Shown here piece by piece: positions 24,096-35,100 of a DNA stretch of 64,000 nt. Each line of letters begins with the position of its first letter. Position 1 is the stretch's first letter. Made by a program: the position numbers and the translations under genes. Source of the DNA: Treponema sp. (GTDB lineage Bacteria > Spirochaetota > Spirochaetia > Treponematales > Treponemataceae); NCBI GenBank assembly GCA_017962415.1, contig JAGCVK010000042.1, forward strand, positions 1 through 64,000. The letters run 5' to 3'. The notes beneath the pieces were generated by a model. The model was not told where the DNA came from. It searched no databases and was given only the letters and a program-made list of their open reading frames with translations.

Positions 24096-24998
24096 CTAAC
24101 CGCGCTCCATTCCTTCGCGCTGTAATTCCAAAACTTGCTCTAATGGAAGGCCAATGCAGCGAGAAATTTTTTCAGGACTATCACCTTCGCGCAAAAGATT
24201 TTGAGCATCTTCAATAGCTTTCTGCTGCGTAGCTGCCTCGCGGGCTTCTTCAGCTTTTACCTGCATATCCAAATCATAATCATATTCTCCAAAGAACATA
24301 TTTCGCACCTCCGTGCCCTTGCGGGTTAGATAATCTGCAAGTATGTTTTTGGAAATTGCTTCGTTGATTGCTTTTTCATAACAAGTTTCCATTTCTTCAT
24401 CAGTTGGCAGCGTTGATAATTCTGCGTGATGTCGGGAAACAATTTCCATAAACTCGCAATACTGTTTAAGGATATCACACTTCTGAACTACCGGCAAGTT
24501 TTCACCCTCCTTTCCCCGAATATTCGTGAACTTCACTTTTACTTCGCATAATGGGTCTTCCTGTTTTTCGCAAAATGCATCTGAAAGTTTCATAATGCAT
24601 TCTTGTTCAACTTTTTTTGTACCATTATAAAAAACATAAAACTCAGGTGTTGGAATCTTATAAATTTCTTCCTTATAACGTGCTCTGGCTGGAATTATTC
24701 CATAAAGCAGATGAACATAATATTCTAAACATCGCAATGGCATATTTTTATTTGGTGTACTTTGATGTTCAATCAGAACAATAAGTTTGCCATTTATAAT
24801 CATACTTACGTCGTTGTAAAAGGTCTTTATAATCGCCTGCGGAATCTTTTTCTGCTCGATTTGGGTTTCTTCGAGAGTAAGATTCGTATCATGAATTGCA
24901 TTATAGAGGGAAAGAAAATTCTTTTTTCCAACCTTTTCATCATCGCCAAACAAATCTGCAAATACTCCAGACTTGATTTCTCTGTTCTCTTTTGCCAA
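24096..24998 (-). CDS. Rpn-family PD-(D/E)XK nuclease/transposase-like protein
   Basis: This 300-residue protein belongs to the Rpn/YhgA-like recombination-promoting nuclease group. The fold signature is the N-terminal DLFGDDEKVGKKNFLSLYNA and the nuclease core INGKLIVLIEHQST (E-x-Q in place of E-x-K), followed by PLRCLEYYVHLLYG. The C-terminus is a charged helix and a short helix-turn-helix-like segment (SPEKISRCIGLPLEQVLEL). The start is TTG at 24998, with GAGGTG 6 nt upstream. A decayed copy of its 3' end lies at 26054. Such genes are usually multicopy and accessory. Confidence 0.85.
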   Translation of the reverse strand: MAKENREIKSGVFADLFGDDEKVGKKNFLSLYNAIHDTNLTLEETQIEQKKIPQAIIKTFYNDVSMIINGKLIVLIEHQSTPNKNMPLRCLEYYVHLLYGIIPARARYKEEIYKIPTPEFYVFYNGTKKVEQECIMKLSDAFCEKQEDPLCEVKVKFTNIRGKEGENLPVVQKCDILKQYCEFMEIVSRHHAELSTLPTDEEMETCYEKAINEAISKNILADYLTRKGTEVRNMFFGEYDYDLDMQVKAEEAREAATQQKAIEDAQNLLREGDSPEKISRCIGLPLEQVLELQREGMERG

Positions 24999-25126
24999 TT
25001 ACTTCACCTCTGTAAAAATAATTTGAGCTTCGATTTATTCACTACGCAATAAAAAAAGCCCTACTATATAATTAGTAAAGATGAACGAAAAATGACAAAA
25101 ATTATCAAAAAAAACGCAATAAAATT

Positions 25127-25231
25127 CTCACTGAGAAATTTTAAAAACTCAGTGAGAATTTTTAAAAACTCACTGAGAATTTTTTAAAAGTCACTGAGAA
25201 TTTTCAAAAACTCACTGAGTTTTTAAAAACA
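25127..25231. repeat. Array of five 21-bp repeats with palindromic CTCACTGAG cores
   Basis: The cores start at 25127, 25148, 25169, 25190 and 25211, an exact 21-bp period (two helical turns). Each core, CTCA(C/G)TGAG with one variant GTCACTGAG, is followed by an A/T tract. The array lies in the 421-bp gap between the rpn and HU-like genes. The period is too short, with no unique spacers, to be CRISPR. Confidence 0.9.
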
Positions 25232-25327
25232 CCTTTTTTGCAAAAAAAAACATAAAAAGCTGCTTTTTTTTGTAACTTTCTGGCATATAAAAGTATTTTT
25301 TATTATGTATATCTTTTGGCCAAAGAT

Positions 25328-25356
25328 ATGGAACTTCGTTGAAGTTTCAAAAAAAT
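25328..25356 (+). promoter_or_regulatory. Hairpin in the leader of the HU-like gene
   Basis: AACTTC(3 nt)GAAGTT forms a short stem, and an ATCTTT/AAAGAT inverted repeat around GGCC lies just before it. A regulatory role is uncertain. The promoter of this gene could not be assigned with confidence. Confidence 0.3.
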
Positions 25357-25419
25357 AACGCTAGCGGAGGCTGCTTATAAGCCAAATACAAAACTAAACA
25401 ACAATGGAGGATACGTTTT

Positions 25420-25794
25420 ATGATGTATTCTGTAAAGCAAAGACAAAATCCGCTCGATAGAGACGGAGATTCAAAATATTATGCATCAGCTGAATATGGC
25501 GAAGAAATTGACGTAAACAAACTTGCGAAAGATATTTCAAAGTCATGTACGCTAACTCCGGCAGATATTGTTGCTGTTATCGAAAGTTTTTTAGATAAAA
25601 TGCCACAGTATCTGAAAAGCTCAAACCGCATCAGATTGAACAAGTTTGGAATTTTCAAACTTTCATTCAGTTCTGCTGGGCATGAAAAGTTAGAAGACGT
25701 AAGTGCAAATGATATAAAGAACCTGCGTGTTCTCTTTACACCAAGTGCCGAGCTAAAAAAAGAACTGGCTGATGTTCACTATACAAAAAAATGA
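25420..25794 (+). CDS. HU/IHF-like DNA-binding protein
   Basis: This 124-residue protein has an HU-like core: a helical dimerisation segment (NKLAKDISKSCTLTPADIVAVIESFLDKMP) and a beta region (NRIRLNKFGIFKLSFSSAG) with the GxF turn seen in HU. An extended, divergent N-terminus and the C-terminal tail LFTPSAELKKEL place it with the histone-like HU relatives of Bacteroidetes-type genomes rather than classical HU. GGAGG precedes the ATG pair; the first ATG is used here. It lies directly downstream of the 21-bp repeat array, a possible binding target. Confidence 0.82.
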   Translation: MMYSVKQRQNPLDRDGDSKYYASAEYGEEIDVNKLAKDISKSCTLTPADIVAVIESFLDKMPQYLKSSNRIRLNKFGIFKLSFSSAGHEKLEDVSANDIKNLRVLFTPSAELKKELADVHYTKK

Positions 25795-25936
25795 TGTAAA
25801 TCTTTTTTGTAATAGTCTATAAAAAAATGTATTAAATATCAGTCCCGGAAAGACTTAAAACTTCAAAACATAACAATCGATTATATTGATTTATGGCTTA
25901 TGACTAACAAAATCTGTAGTAAGCCTTAATAAAAGT

Positions 25937-25998
25937 AAAATCCCCTTCGCCTGAGCTTCTTAGTATTGACAGACAGCACGAACAGGGGATTTTTAATT
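25937..25998. terminator. Probable bidirectional terminator after the HU-like gene
   Basis: AAAATCCCCT (25937-25946) pairs with AGGGGATTTT (25984-25993) across a long 37-nt loop and continues into T-rich sequence. Confidence 0.5.
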
Positions 25999-26053
25999 TT
26001 AGGAAATGTAATACAAAATATATTAGCAGCAAATGCTTAAAAATCAAATGCCC

Positions 26054-26128
26054 CGCTGTAATTCCAAAACTTGCTCTAATGGAAGGCCAACGCAGCGAGA
26101 AATTTTTTCAGGACTAATACCTTCGTGC
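26054..26128 (-). pseudogene. Decayed 3' fragment of an rpn-family gene
   Basis: These 75 bp match 24118-24192, the 3' end of the intact rpn gene, with four mismatches. On the minus strand they encode the same C-terminal SPEKISRC(I/V)GLPLEQVLELQ segment. No upstream part of the gene remains. A perfect 9-bp hairpin, CTCTTGGCC(5 nt)GGCCAAGAG (26128-26150), abuts the breakpoint. Confidence 0.8.
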
Positions 26129-26191
26129 TCTTGGCCGCAAGGGCCAAGAGGTTTGGGTTACTGCAAATTATCAAAAGTAATAATCTATAGA

Positions 26192-29100
26192 TTAATCAAT
26201 CGTTATGTCTCCCTTAATTGTAGCCTTTTCGTAGAACTTGTCGCTCATATATCCAAGAAAGACTGTTTTGTTATTGGCTGCTGTAGTTGATGTTGACGGA
26301 ACACCACCGCAAACAGTTGCTTCTACTGGGATATTGTCTGTTGGAATTGTCATACTTTCCCAGTCGCCTGTAAATTTATCTTCAATTGCGCCGTCGCGAA
26401 GTGCATCAAACTTCTTACGCCAAGCAACTTTGATTGAATTTGAAGTCTGATTACTAGATGCATTGAAGTAATAGATATAAGGAACAATATTATCCCCTTG
26501 TTTACGGGTGTTGATTGTAATATTTGTACCTACAGAAAGATATGAATCTACTGTTACAATAGTTGCTCCACCTGTTAGATTTCCTTCACTATCTTTTGTT
26601 ACAGCTGAATAATCTGGAATATATGCATACTTCAAATCACCACTTGCACTATTATAGTATGCAATATGAATACCATTGTTCTCGTCTACAGTAAGGTCAA
26701 CGTGCCAACCAGTATACTGTTCATCAAGATAAACTGCGTGCTGTTGCCACTGACTGTCTGTTGCAGCTGTTGGAGTACCAGGAGCAGTATTGTATGAATA
26801 ACATACACGACGAGCATCGGCATCATACCAGGCAACTACACCAACATAACTGTTACCATTAGGTACAAGACCAACGGCAGTATATTGACCACCTTTGAAA
26901 TCAGTATTATCACTTGCAATAATATGATAATTTTTATATGAACTGTCTGTAGTATTTGGATTGTTGGATTCGCCCATATATTCAGTTGTACCATTATTAT
27001 ATACAACGCCTTCTACATTTCCTGCAATACCACCTGTTACTGAAGTTCCATTTCGTGCCCCGAATCTTACCTTGACAGGATTTATGGAATTATTTGCATC
27101 AAAATATGAAATTCCAATATTAGCAGTTGTACCATTTGTATATAACGCCATTTTCGGTAATTTTACACGATTTATATCGTAAACACCTGTTTTTGAATTA
27201 AAAACATGTTCAAGATGTCTCTTGGAACCTCTAGGAGTTGCATATTCACTCTTTACAGCAGTAATATTAGTAGGTAATTGGTTTGTACCTGCATTTTCTT
27301 CCGATGTATAGAATGCAAATCTTGAAGAATTGTCATTTACGCGGTCTGTATTAGTAGCTACTGCATAAAGATTTCCATTGTCATCATAAATAACATTAGT
27401 ATTATGGAACTTATTATAGCTACCATCTATAGAGCGGCCTACTTCATCAAAGTCTTCTGCATTAACATTTCCTTTCTTTACATGCATATAATTTACTTCA
27501 TAACCATAACTCATATAATAATTACCAGCCTTATCCATTTTCATCATAGGACTTGTAATATTTGTTCTAGTTAAGAAAGCATGCATATCCCAAACCCAAA
27601 GAGTAATATCATCAGTAAGGCGGTTATTTGTTTTTCCATTTGCCTGGCAGTTGTACATTGCAATACTATTTTCTGTAGGTTCAATTTCGCCGTCCTCTAA
27701 TTCTGGAGAAGCATTTACATTATTCAAACTTTCAACTCCACTAACTATTATTGAAAGTTCACCGCTAGTAGTATCTGTACCTATAGGGAATTTAAGATGT
27801 GCACCTTTGTATTTTGTTGTTTCAGCAGCAGTAGAAGCAGTTGTCTTAATATTTTCTATAGAGCCAATAGTAACATTTCCGTCTGTAGAATCAGCTACAA
27901 TATTGTATCCAAAGAGACGAACTGTTTCTGTTGCATTGTCATTCCAAGCATTTCCATTCTTTGCACGATACTTACCACGAACAATGTATCGACCTGTTGC
28001 AGAACGAGCAAATTCTTCGCCGGCACTTGCCGAAATACTTGTGTAGAGTTTTGTAATATACGGCACAATATCCATTCTGTAGCTTGGGGTTTGGTTTTCT
28101 TTGTCGTATTCTGGGCGGCCTGAAGTAAGCACAACAGTTCCGCCTGAAAGTTTAAAGCCAGTTTGGTCTTTTGCATAGGTAAAGGTTGTAGGAACATCTG
28201 ATGATTTTACTGAACCATTCTGACCATATACAACATTGTTTCCACTTACAGAAGCCGCACCGCGATCTTGTGCTTTTATCTGAACTAAAACATTTGTTGC
28301 CGCAACAGAAGTGATTTTTGAAGTATCAATTGCAATCTTCCAAAGAACTCTGTTGTAATCATTGCCATTGCGAGTTTCAATTGTTTCGGTTGCAGAAATA
28401 AACTGTATTCCATCTGTTGCGAGAGTTTTTATTGATTCAAACTTACCATAATTTTCTGAACCTGCAGTTCTATTTCTCTGACCAATTACAGCAAGGTCTG
28501 TAAATCCAGAAAGATATGGGAATTTCAACAGAATCTTTTCTACAACAACATTATCTTCTGCAAAACCTTCAAGATATATGATTCCTGAAACTTTTGGATC
28601 CAGGTCATATTCCTGGCCATCAGTTCCGGCATAAGTGAATAATTCTGGCAAGTCTTTTTCAATTTCTATATGACCTTGCAAATCATAAACTGATGAAACA
28701 GAAGCTTTTGTTCTGTAAATAGAATTATCTGTCAAACTATTCCAGTAGAATGGTTTAATTCCTGCACTTGGCGCTGTTCCGTCGCGGAGTGCAACATTGA
28801 ATCTCAAGAGTAATTCTGCTTTTCCACAATTAGCATCACCTAAGACTTCTCCTGTTTTATCGCTAATAGTAAAGGTAAAGTCTTTTACACCGTCGCTATT
28901 AATATGTGTAAGCAAATCTTTTTCATCAACTGTAAGCTCAGTTGTTGAAGTGTCACGAATATCGTCTGTTCCTGAATGCAGATTTGTAAGAGATGTGTAG
29001 CCGCTTTCATAAGAATCAACCTTATACTTCCAGCCAAGACCGTCGTTACCACCAACAACTTCTGGAACAACTTTGATTCTTCCCTTTACTGTCATTACAG

Positions 29101-32100
29101 GATTTCCTGATAATGTCTTTATATCTTTTCCGTTATTTGGAATTGCCAATTGCTGTATTTTTGAACCATTTGCAGCCTGACCATTTATGCTAACGCCGTC
29201 TTTTCTGTTATCGCTGCTAGCATTATACCAGCCTGAATAGGTTTCTTTCATTTCTGAATCTTCAACAATGCCATTTCCATTAACATCTGTACCAAACTTT
29301 ACACCAGCAAGGCGCGGAGCGTTATTTGAAACAACACCTGTATAAGATTTTACTGAAACATTTCCCGCTTTATCGAAGGCAACAAAATGAATTGCAACAG
29401 CACCGTCTTTTATATTCTTTGAATTGATAGAAACTGTCCATTCGCCGCTTGTTTCTCTGAAGCGTTCAACCATTTGATCCTGATCATCATTAGAGAATCT
29501 GTCTTCGGTCATTTTTTCAGAATCAAAGTCATAATCTGTATCATAGAATTCTGTTGTACCAACTTCTGTTGCTTTATGATCAATTACTTGAGCAATTGCA
29601 AAGTCAAGATTTACAGAATTTGCTGAAGCAGCTTTTGAGTTAATTGTGAATGTTATTTCCGAATCGGTTTTAGAAATTGTTTCTATACGATAAATAACAT
29701 TATTGATTCGACACAAACTACCGCGTCTTATATAACTAGGAACTGTGCCGGAATATGAAACTACAACTTCATTACCGTTCTGAACTTTTCCCGTTGTTCG
29801 CTTCCAATACAAATCAGAATCGCCAGAATGCTGCAAATCAGATAATTTATAGCTGTTGTCAGAAATTGTTTGTCCCTGTTTTTGCATTATATCTGTAAGA
29901 TAATTAACATTGACACCGTTTTCCTTAACTGTTCTAGTTACATAGAATGCTATTCTTTCAAATCCACTACCGTCTGCATCATTAAAGGTTCCGCTCATTT
30001 CGTAAACGCCTTCTGATTGTACAATAGAGTTTCCAGTTGCCTTTAATGTACTTTCAAACGTTGGTGAAGAATTATCAAAATTCAAATTGATTGTTTGAGA
30101 AGCTGTTTTACTTGTGTCAGCTTGTTCTGTGGCAGTCAAAGTAAATGTGTGATTTCCATTTCCACTAATAGGAATGTGCAAATCAAAATTTCGTTTACCT
30201 GTAGATTTAAATGTACCTTCAACTTGTGTATTAGTGCCATCGGTTACAGAAGCTATTCCACTATCATCTTCTACAGAACCAATAAGCCACCACTTTCCTT
30301 TTAACCACATTCCATTTTCGTAAAGTCTACTTGCAGTTTGTGTACCAGTTCCAACCTCATTGTTAGAATACTGAACCAAAGTAAGTGGCGTAGTCTGTCC
30401 AAATACAGGAGCATTAGGGTCTAACTTAAATGATACAATATAAGGATCACTAGCTTTTCCGCTTGCACTCAACGCATAAGCGCGAACGGCTATTGTTCTG
30501 TCTACGAGTTCTACGAGACCTCCATTATTAACTTCTTTATTGAATTCAGAAGCTTTATTTATAAGAAGATTCCAGCTTGATTTTGAACCACCGGCTTTAA
30601 TTCCTTTTCCAATATCTGCATTACCAGAATCAACAATAGAATAGCCCGTGACTTTTCCTGACATAGCAGCTCGCAGGTTTTCTTCCCAATGTTCATCATC
30701 AAATGTTGTACCATTGTATTCAGGGTCAATCTGAATATAAATATCTTGTACAGAGTTTATAGCTATAGAAGTAGAACCTGCAATTGTAATAACGCCACCA
30801 ACATCACCATTTTCTTCTGGTGTTGTAATTGTAACAGACGGGCGGTCTCCCTGAGTAAAGATATTAAGCGGTAAAGTTACCGGATTTCTATAGCCCGAAT
30901 TACCAAGTTCATCAACTGCATAAAGCCACAAACAAAGCTGTTTTTCTGTAATGCTTGGGTTTGCAGAAGTTCCAGCTCCATATAATTCATCTACCCAAGC
31001 ATTAAATCTATCTTCGTAGTAATCAGAATCAGAATCTTTTCCTTTTTGGCCATTAAATATAGCATTCCAAGTAGTTCCGCTCTTTTCTTTTGTTATAAGC
31101 ATATATGAGTTTTCATCAGGCTCATCAGTTTCAGATTTTGTTATAGCCAAATAAATTTCAGAAACATCTGAATCAGAATGGCCTCTAACTGTAACGTTTG
31201 AAGCTGCTACGCCGTCTGTACCATAAATTGAAGTACCTGAAGCTGGGCTGTCTATAACAACATTTGGAGCTTCTCTATCTATGCTAATGTCAAACTCTCT
31301 TGTAATTGAATGGTTAGCCATATCTTTTACAGAAAGTCTTATCTTATCAGATACATTTCCTGAAATACTGTTAATATCAACCTTAAACAAGGTAATTGTT
31401 TTTTCTGTATCAGCGCTTGCAACTTCTGTAATAGTTACATTATCTGATTTATCAAATTCGGTTTTAAGTTCAAAAATACCATTTTCATCTGTTGCTTTTG
31501 CAAGAATATAAATAGTTGTTGTAGTTCCACCGAATTTGCTTGTAACTCCAGAAAGCGAAGTCCATTTCTTTGTTGCAGTTCCTTTTGGAACATCGCCGTC
31601 AAGCAAATTACTTACACCAGTTGAATCTGTTATGTTACTCCAGTCATCAGTTGAGTAATAAGCAAGTGGAATTTTTGGATCGCTCAAATCGATTTTTGCG
31701 TGAAGAACTGTAGAATATTTTCCTACATCATTACCGTATTGCAAATTCTTATAAGCCAGTTTTGGCGAAGCTAAATCTACAGAATCAGCAACTGATGAAA
31801 TAAATGTAGTTCCGTTAGCATCTTTTACTTTAAAGTAGATTTTCTTTTCGCCGTCTAACGATGTTCCACTAAATGAGTAATTCAAGCCGTCTTGCGATGT
31901 ATAACAAGATACCCAAGTTGGTTCTTCGCTTGCTGCAATCTTTTCTTCATAATCAAATGAAACTTCTACAAGCTGAACTTCGCCGTCATCATCAGAAACA
32001 GAACCATAGAATTCTTCTTTCTTTATCCAAATTGCTTCGGAATTGCTCATTCCCTCTAAATCTATATTTGTAAATTTAATAATTGGTCTGTCGGAATCTT

Positions 32101-35100
32101 GATTTACAGTTAATTTATGAGCCGGAGCATAGCCTTTATTTCCAACAAGGTCTTCTGAAAGAACTGTTAGATAAACTGCACTATTGTCTGTGAAACAATC
32201 TGTTGTAATTACTTCAAAATCCCAGCCGCCATTATTTTCTGTTGGCGTAAGTTCAAGTTTTTTCCAGCCTGTAGTAGCATTTCCTGTAAAATCAGAAGTT
32301 GCAAAGCCTGGAGCAGTTCCTTTTTGAGAATAATACAATTCAGGATTATTTTCACTTAAACCAGAACCATTGTTACCGTCTGATGATGTTACAGAAACTG
32401 TTATTGCTTTATTTACAGTTGAATTAGCATTTGGAGATTTTATAGAAACTGTAGGCGCACCAATATCAACTGCAACAGTTGCAACGCTATAGGTTTCAGG
32501 ATTGCCCGTGCCAGCATTATCTTTTGCCGAAACTGAAACAGACGCAGTTTTTCCGTTATCTATACCTGCAAAAGCTGTATTTTTAATTTCAACTTGCCAC
32601 CAAACATTTGTAGGAGAGAACTCTTTTCCCGCGTATTCGCTACTTATGTTTTCAACAAGTTTAGTGCCAGAATCATTTTGAATATCATACTGTTCGCCAT
32701 TCTGTACAACACTACCTTCTTTTATAAACGTGAGTGTTCCGTAATTATTACTATCTTTTGTTATTGAGTTTCCATTTACTTTTACTGTAAATTCTTTTTC
32801 ATTAACACCAGCCGCATTATCAGTTGCAAGACCATAGATTTTTACAGTAGCAGTATTATCATCTGATTTGATGAACAATTGAGAATCAAATGCAACTCCA
32901 GCTTCAACAACAGGAGCTTCTTTATCTACATTAAGCTGATAATCGCTGTGGACTGCGTCTCCAATTTCTACACTTTCAAGTTTTGCATTACCAACATTGT
33001 CTACTGCAATAAGTACAAGATAATTGTTTTCTGCTGTAAGGCCTGGAATTATTGTATCAAAATTATAATCCTGATACAGATAATACAATGTATTTGTTCC
33101 CCTAGTTGCCGTTTTTCCATTTGTAATCTCTGTAATTGCTGGAGAATTGTAGAATACACGTTTTGTAACAGGTTCTGCAGTTGGCGCAAAATATCCATCT
33201 GCTTTATGGGCGCTATCAGGATTGTTATAGTTTTCAAAGAAAAGCTGTGCATAGTTATTAGTTGAATCTGGCTGGTCGTGGAAAACTTTATAGTAAATTA
33301 TAGAAATACCACTTCCTGTTTCAACAAAGTTACCGCGTATTTTTATTGTTTCAGAGTTTCCATAAGTATCTTTTGAATACTTTTTACCAACATTAGTATC
33401 AACGCCCGTAATTGTAGTTCCACCAGCTGGAGTATACGAATCCCAAGTTAAGCCCCAAGCTGCCGCTGTTGAGTCTGTAATATCATCATTATTTGCGTCT
33501 CCAATTCGGAATACAATATCTTTTCCAAGTTTGTCAATTTTATGCTCTGCTTCTGGTGCTACTGTATCAAATATGACATTCATTTCTATAGGGGCTGAGA
33601 CATTTCCGGCAATATCACTTACAGTAATAGTTATAGTAGCTTCACCTGTCCAATATTTATCAACAGTATTATCTGCCTTAAAATCTGCAAATTTTATTCC
33701 GGTGAAATATCCAGCTTCAGAATCTTTTTCGATTGTTGTGCCCGTTCCGCCTGTATTTTCAATTTTTAGGTGAATATTTTCTATTGAACTAGTTTTATCT
33801 TCCACAAGCCCAGAAATTGTATAACTCATTTCTTTGTTATTGAGATAATAATTTGAGGCTTTATTATAAACTGTGTAAGTATCAGTTTCCGGATCAATCT
33901 TTGGATTTTTATAAACTGGTACATCAGAATCCATAGAGTATTTTATTTCTCGTACCGTAGAACCATTTGGATCTGTTATTTCATATTGAACAACAATCTG
34001 CTGCTGGTCTGGAGCTAAATTAGACTCAGGCCAAATATCATTTACGGTAAAGGTATCAACATATTCAAGACTGCCATTTCCTGTGGTGTTAGGCTGTTGT
34101 GGATTAACAACAGCACCATTTCTCTTAAATATAAATGGCGCTTCTCCTTCTTCCATTGTAATTGTTACATTTAATTGTTTTGTTTTATTATTTGGAGAAA
34201 TATAAGTTGTATCGCGTGTAAGCGTATATTGAGGGCCAGTTCCAGGAATTTTTACTGCATACTGAGCTTTAGTATAGAAGAATTCATTTAATGGATTGTC
34301 TTCATCTTCTGAGGCAGGCTGTTCTTGTCCGTCTGGTATTATAAAGTTCGTGTCGTAAACAGTTTGTGTAATAAGATAAAAACCTGATAAAGAAGGCATT
34401 TTATGTGTTATGCTTGCTTCTTTTCCTGTCTTAGTATAAATATTAGTTTTCTGTTCAGGAGAAAGATGTGTTTGCTTTTCAGTATCAAAAACATAACCTT
34501 CAAAACTAGGATTTGCCTTTTGTGTATCTGTTAAAGATTCGGTTTTAAGTTTTATAGCCTGCACGTCAAATCTTACAAATGCAACACTATCATCATCAGA
34601 AACTTTACTGTAAATGTCTCCGCTAATTACATTGTTTATAATATTTGTATCTTGAATATGAGCATTAATATAATATGGATTTATTACTCCAACCTGCCAA
34701 GACTTTCCGTCCTGCGCTTCAAAAGAAGGTTTGTCGGTGGATTGATTTATTTCACAATAAAGAGTTTTTATAACTTCATTACCAGCTTTATCATAAGCAT
34801 AAATATTTACAGTTGCAGGTTTTCCATTAACTAATTCTGTAGTCTCAAAATCAAATTCAACTTTAGAAGTTTCTGTTAATTCGGGCAATGTTTCCGGTAT
34901 CTTTTTAGTATTACCATTTACAGTTTGAACAACTTGATACTTCCAACCTTTTATTCCAGTAAAATTATCTTCAATAAGAGCCTTTATTGTTGTTTTTCCA
35001 TTAAGCACAAATGGATTGTTTACATTGTTGTTATTCGCTGTAACTTCGTCATTTATCTCAGGAGATACTGTTATATCTTTTATCTCTGGTGGGTCAACAT

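Noticed and set aside
25127-25231. Possible CRISPR array
   Set aside because: The units are head-to-tail with a 21-bp period and no unique spacers, and there are no cas genes in the window.
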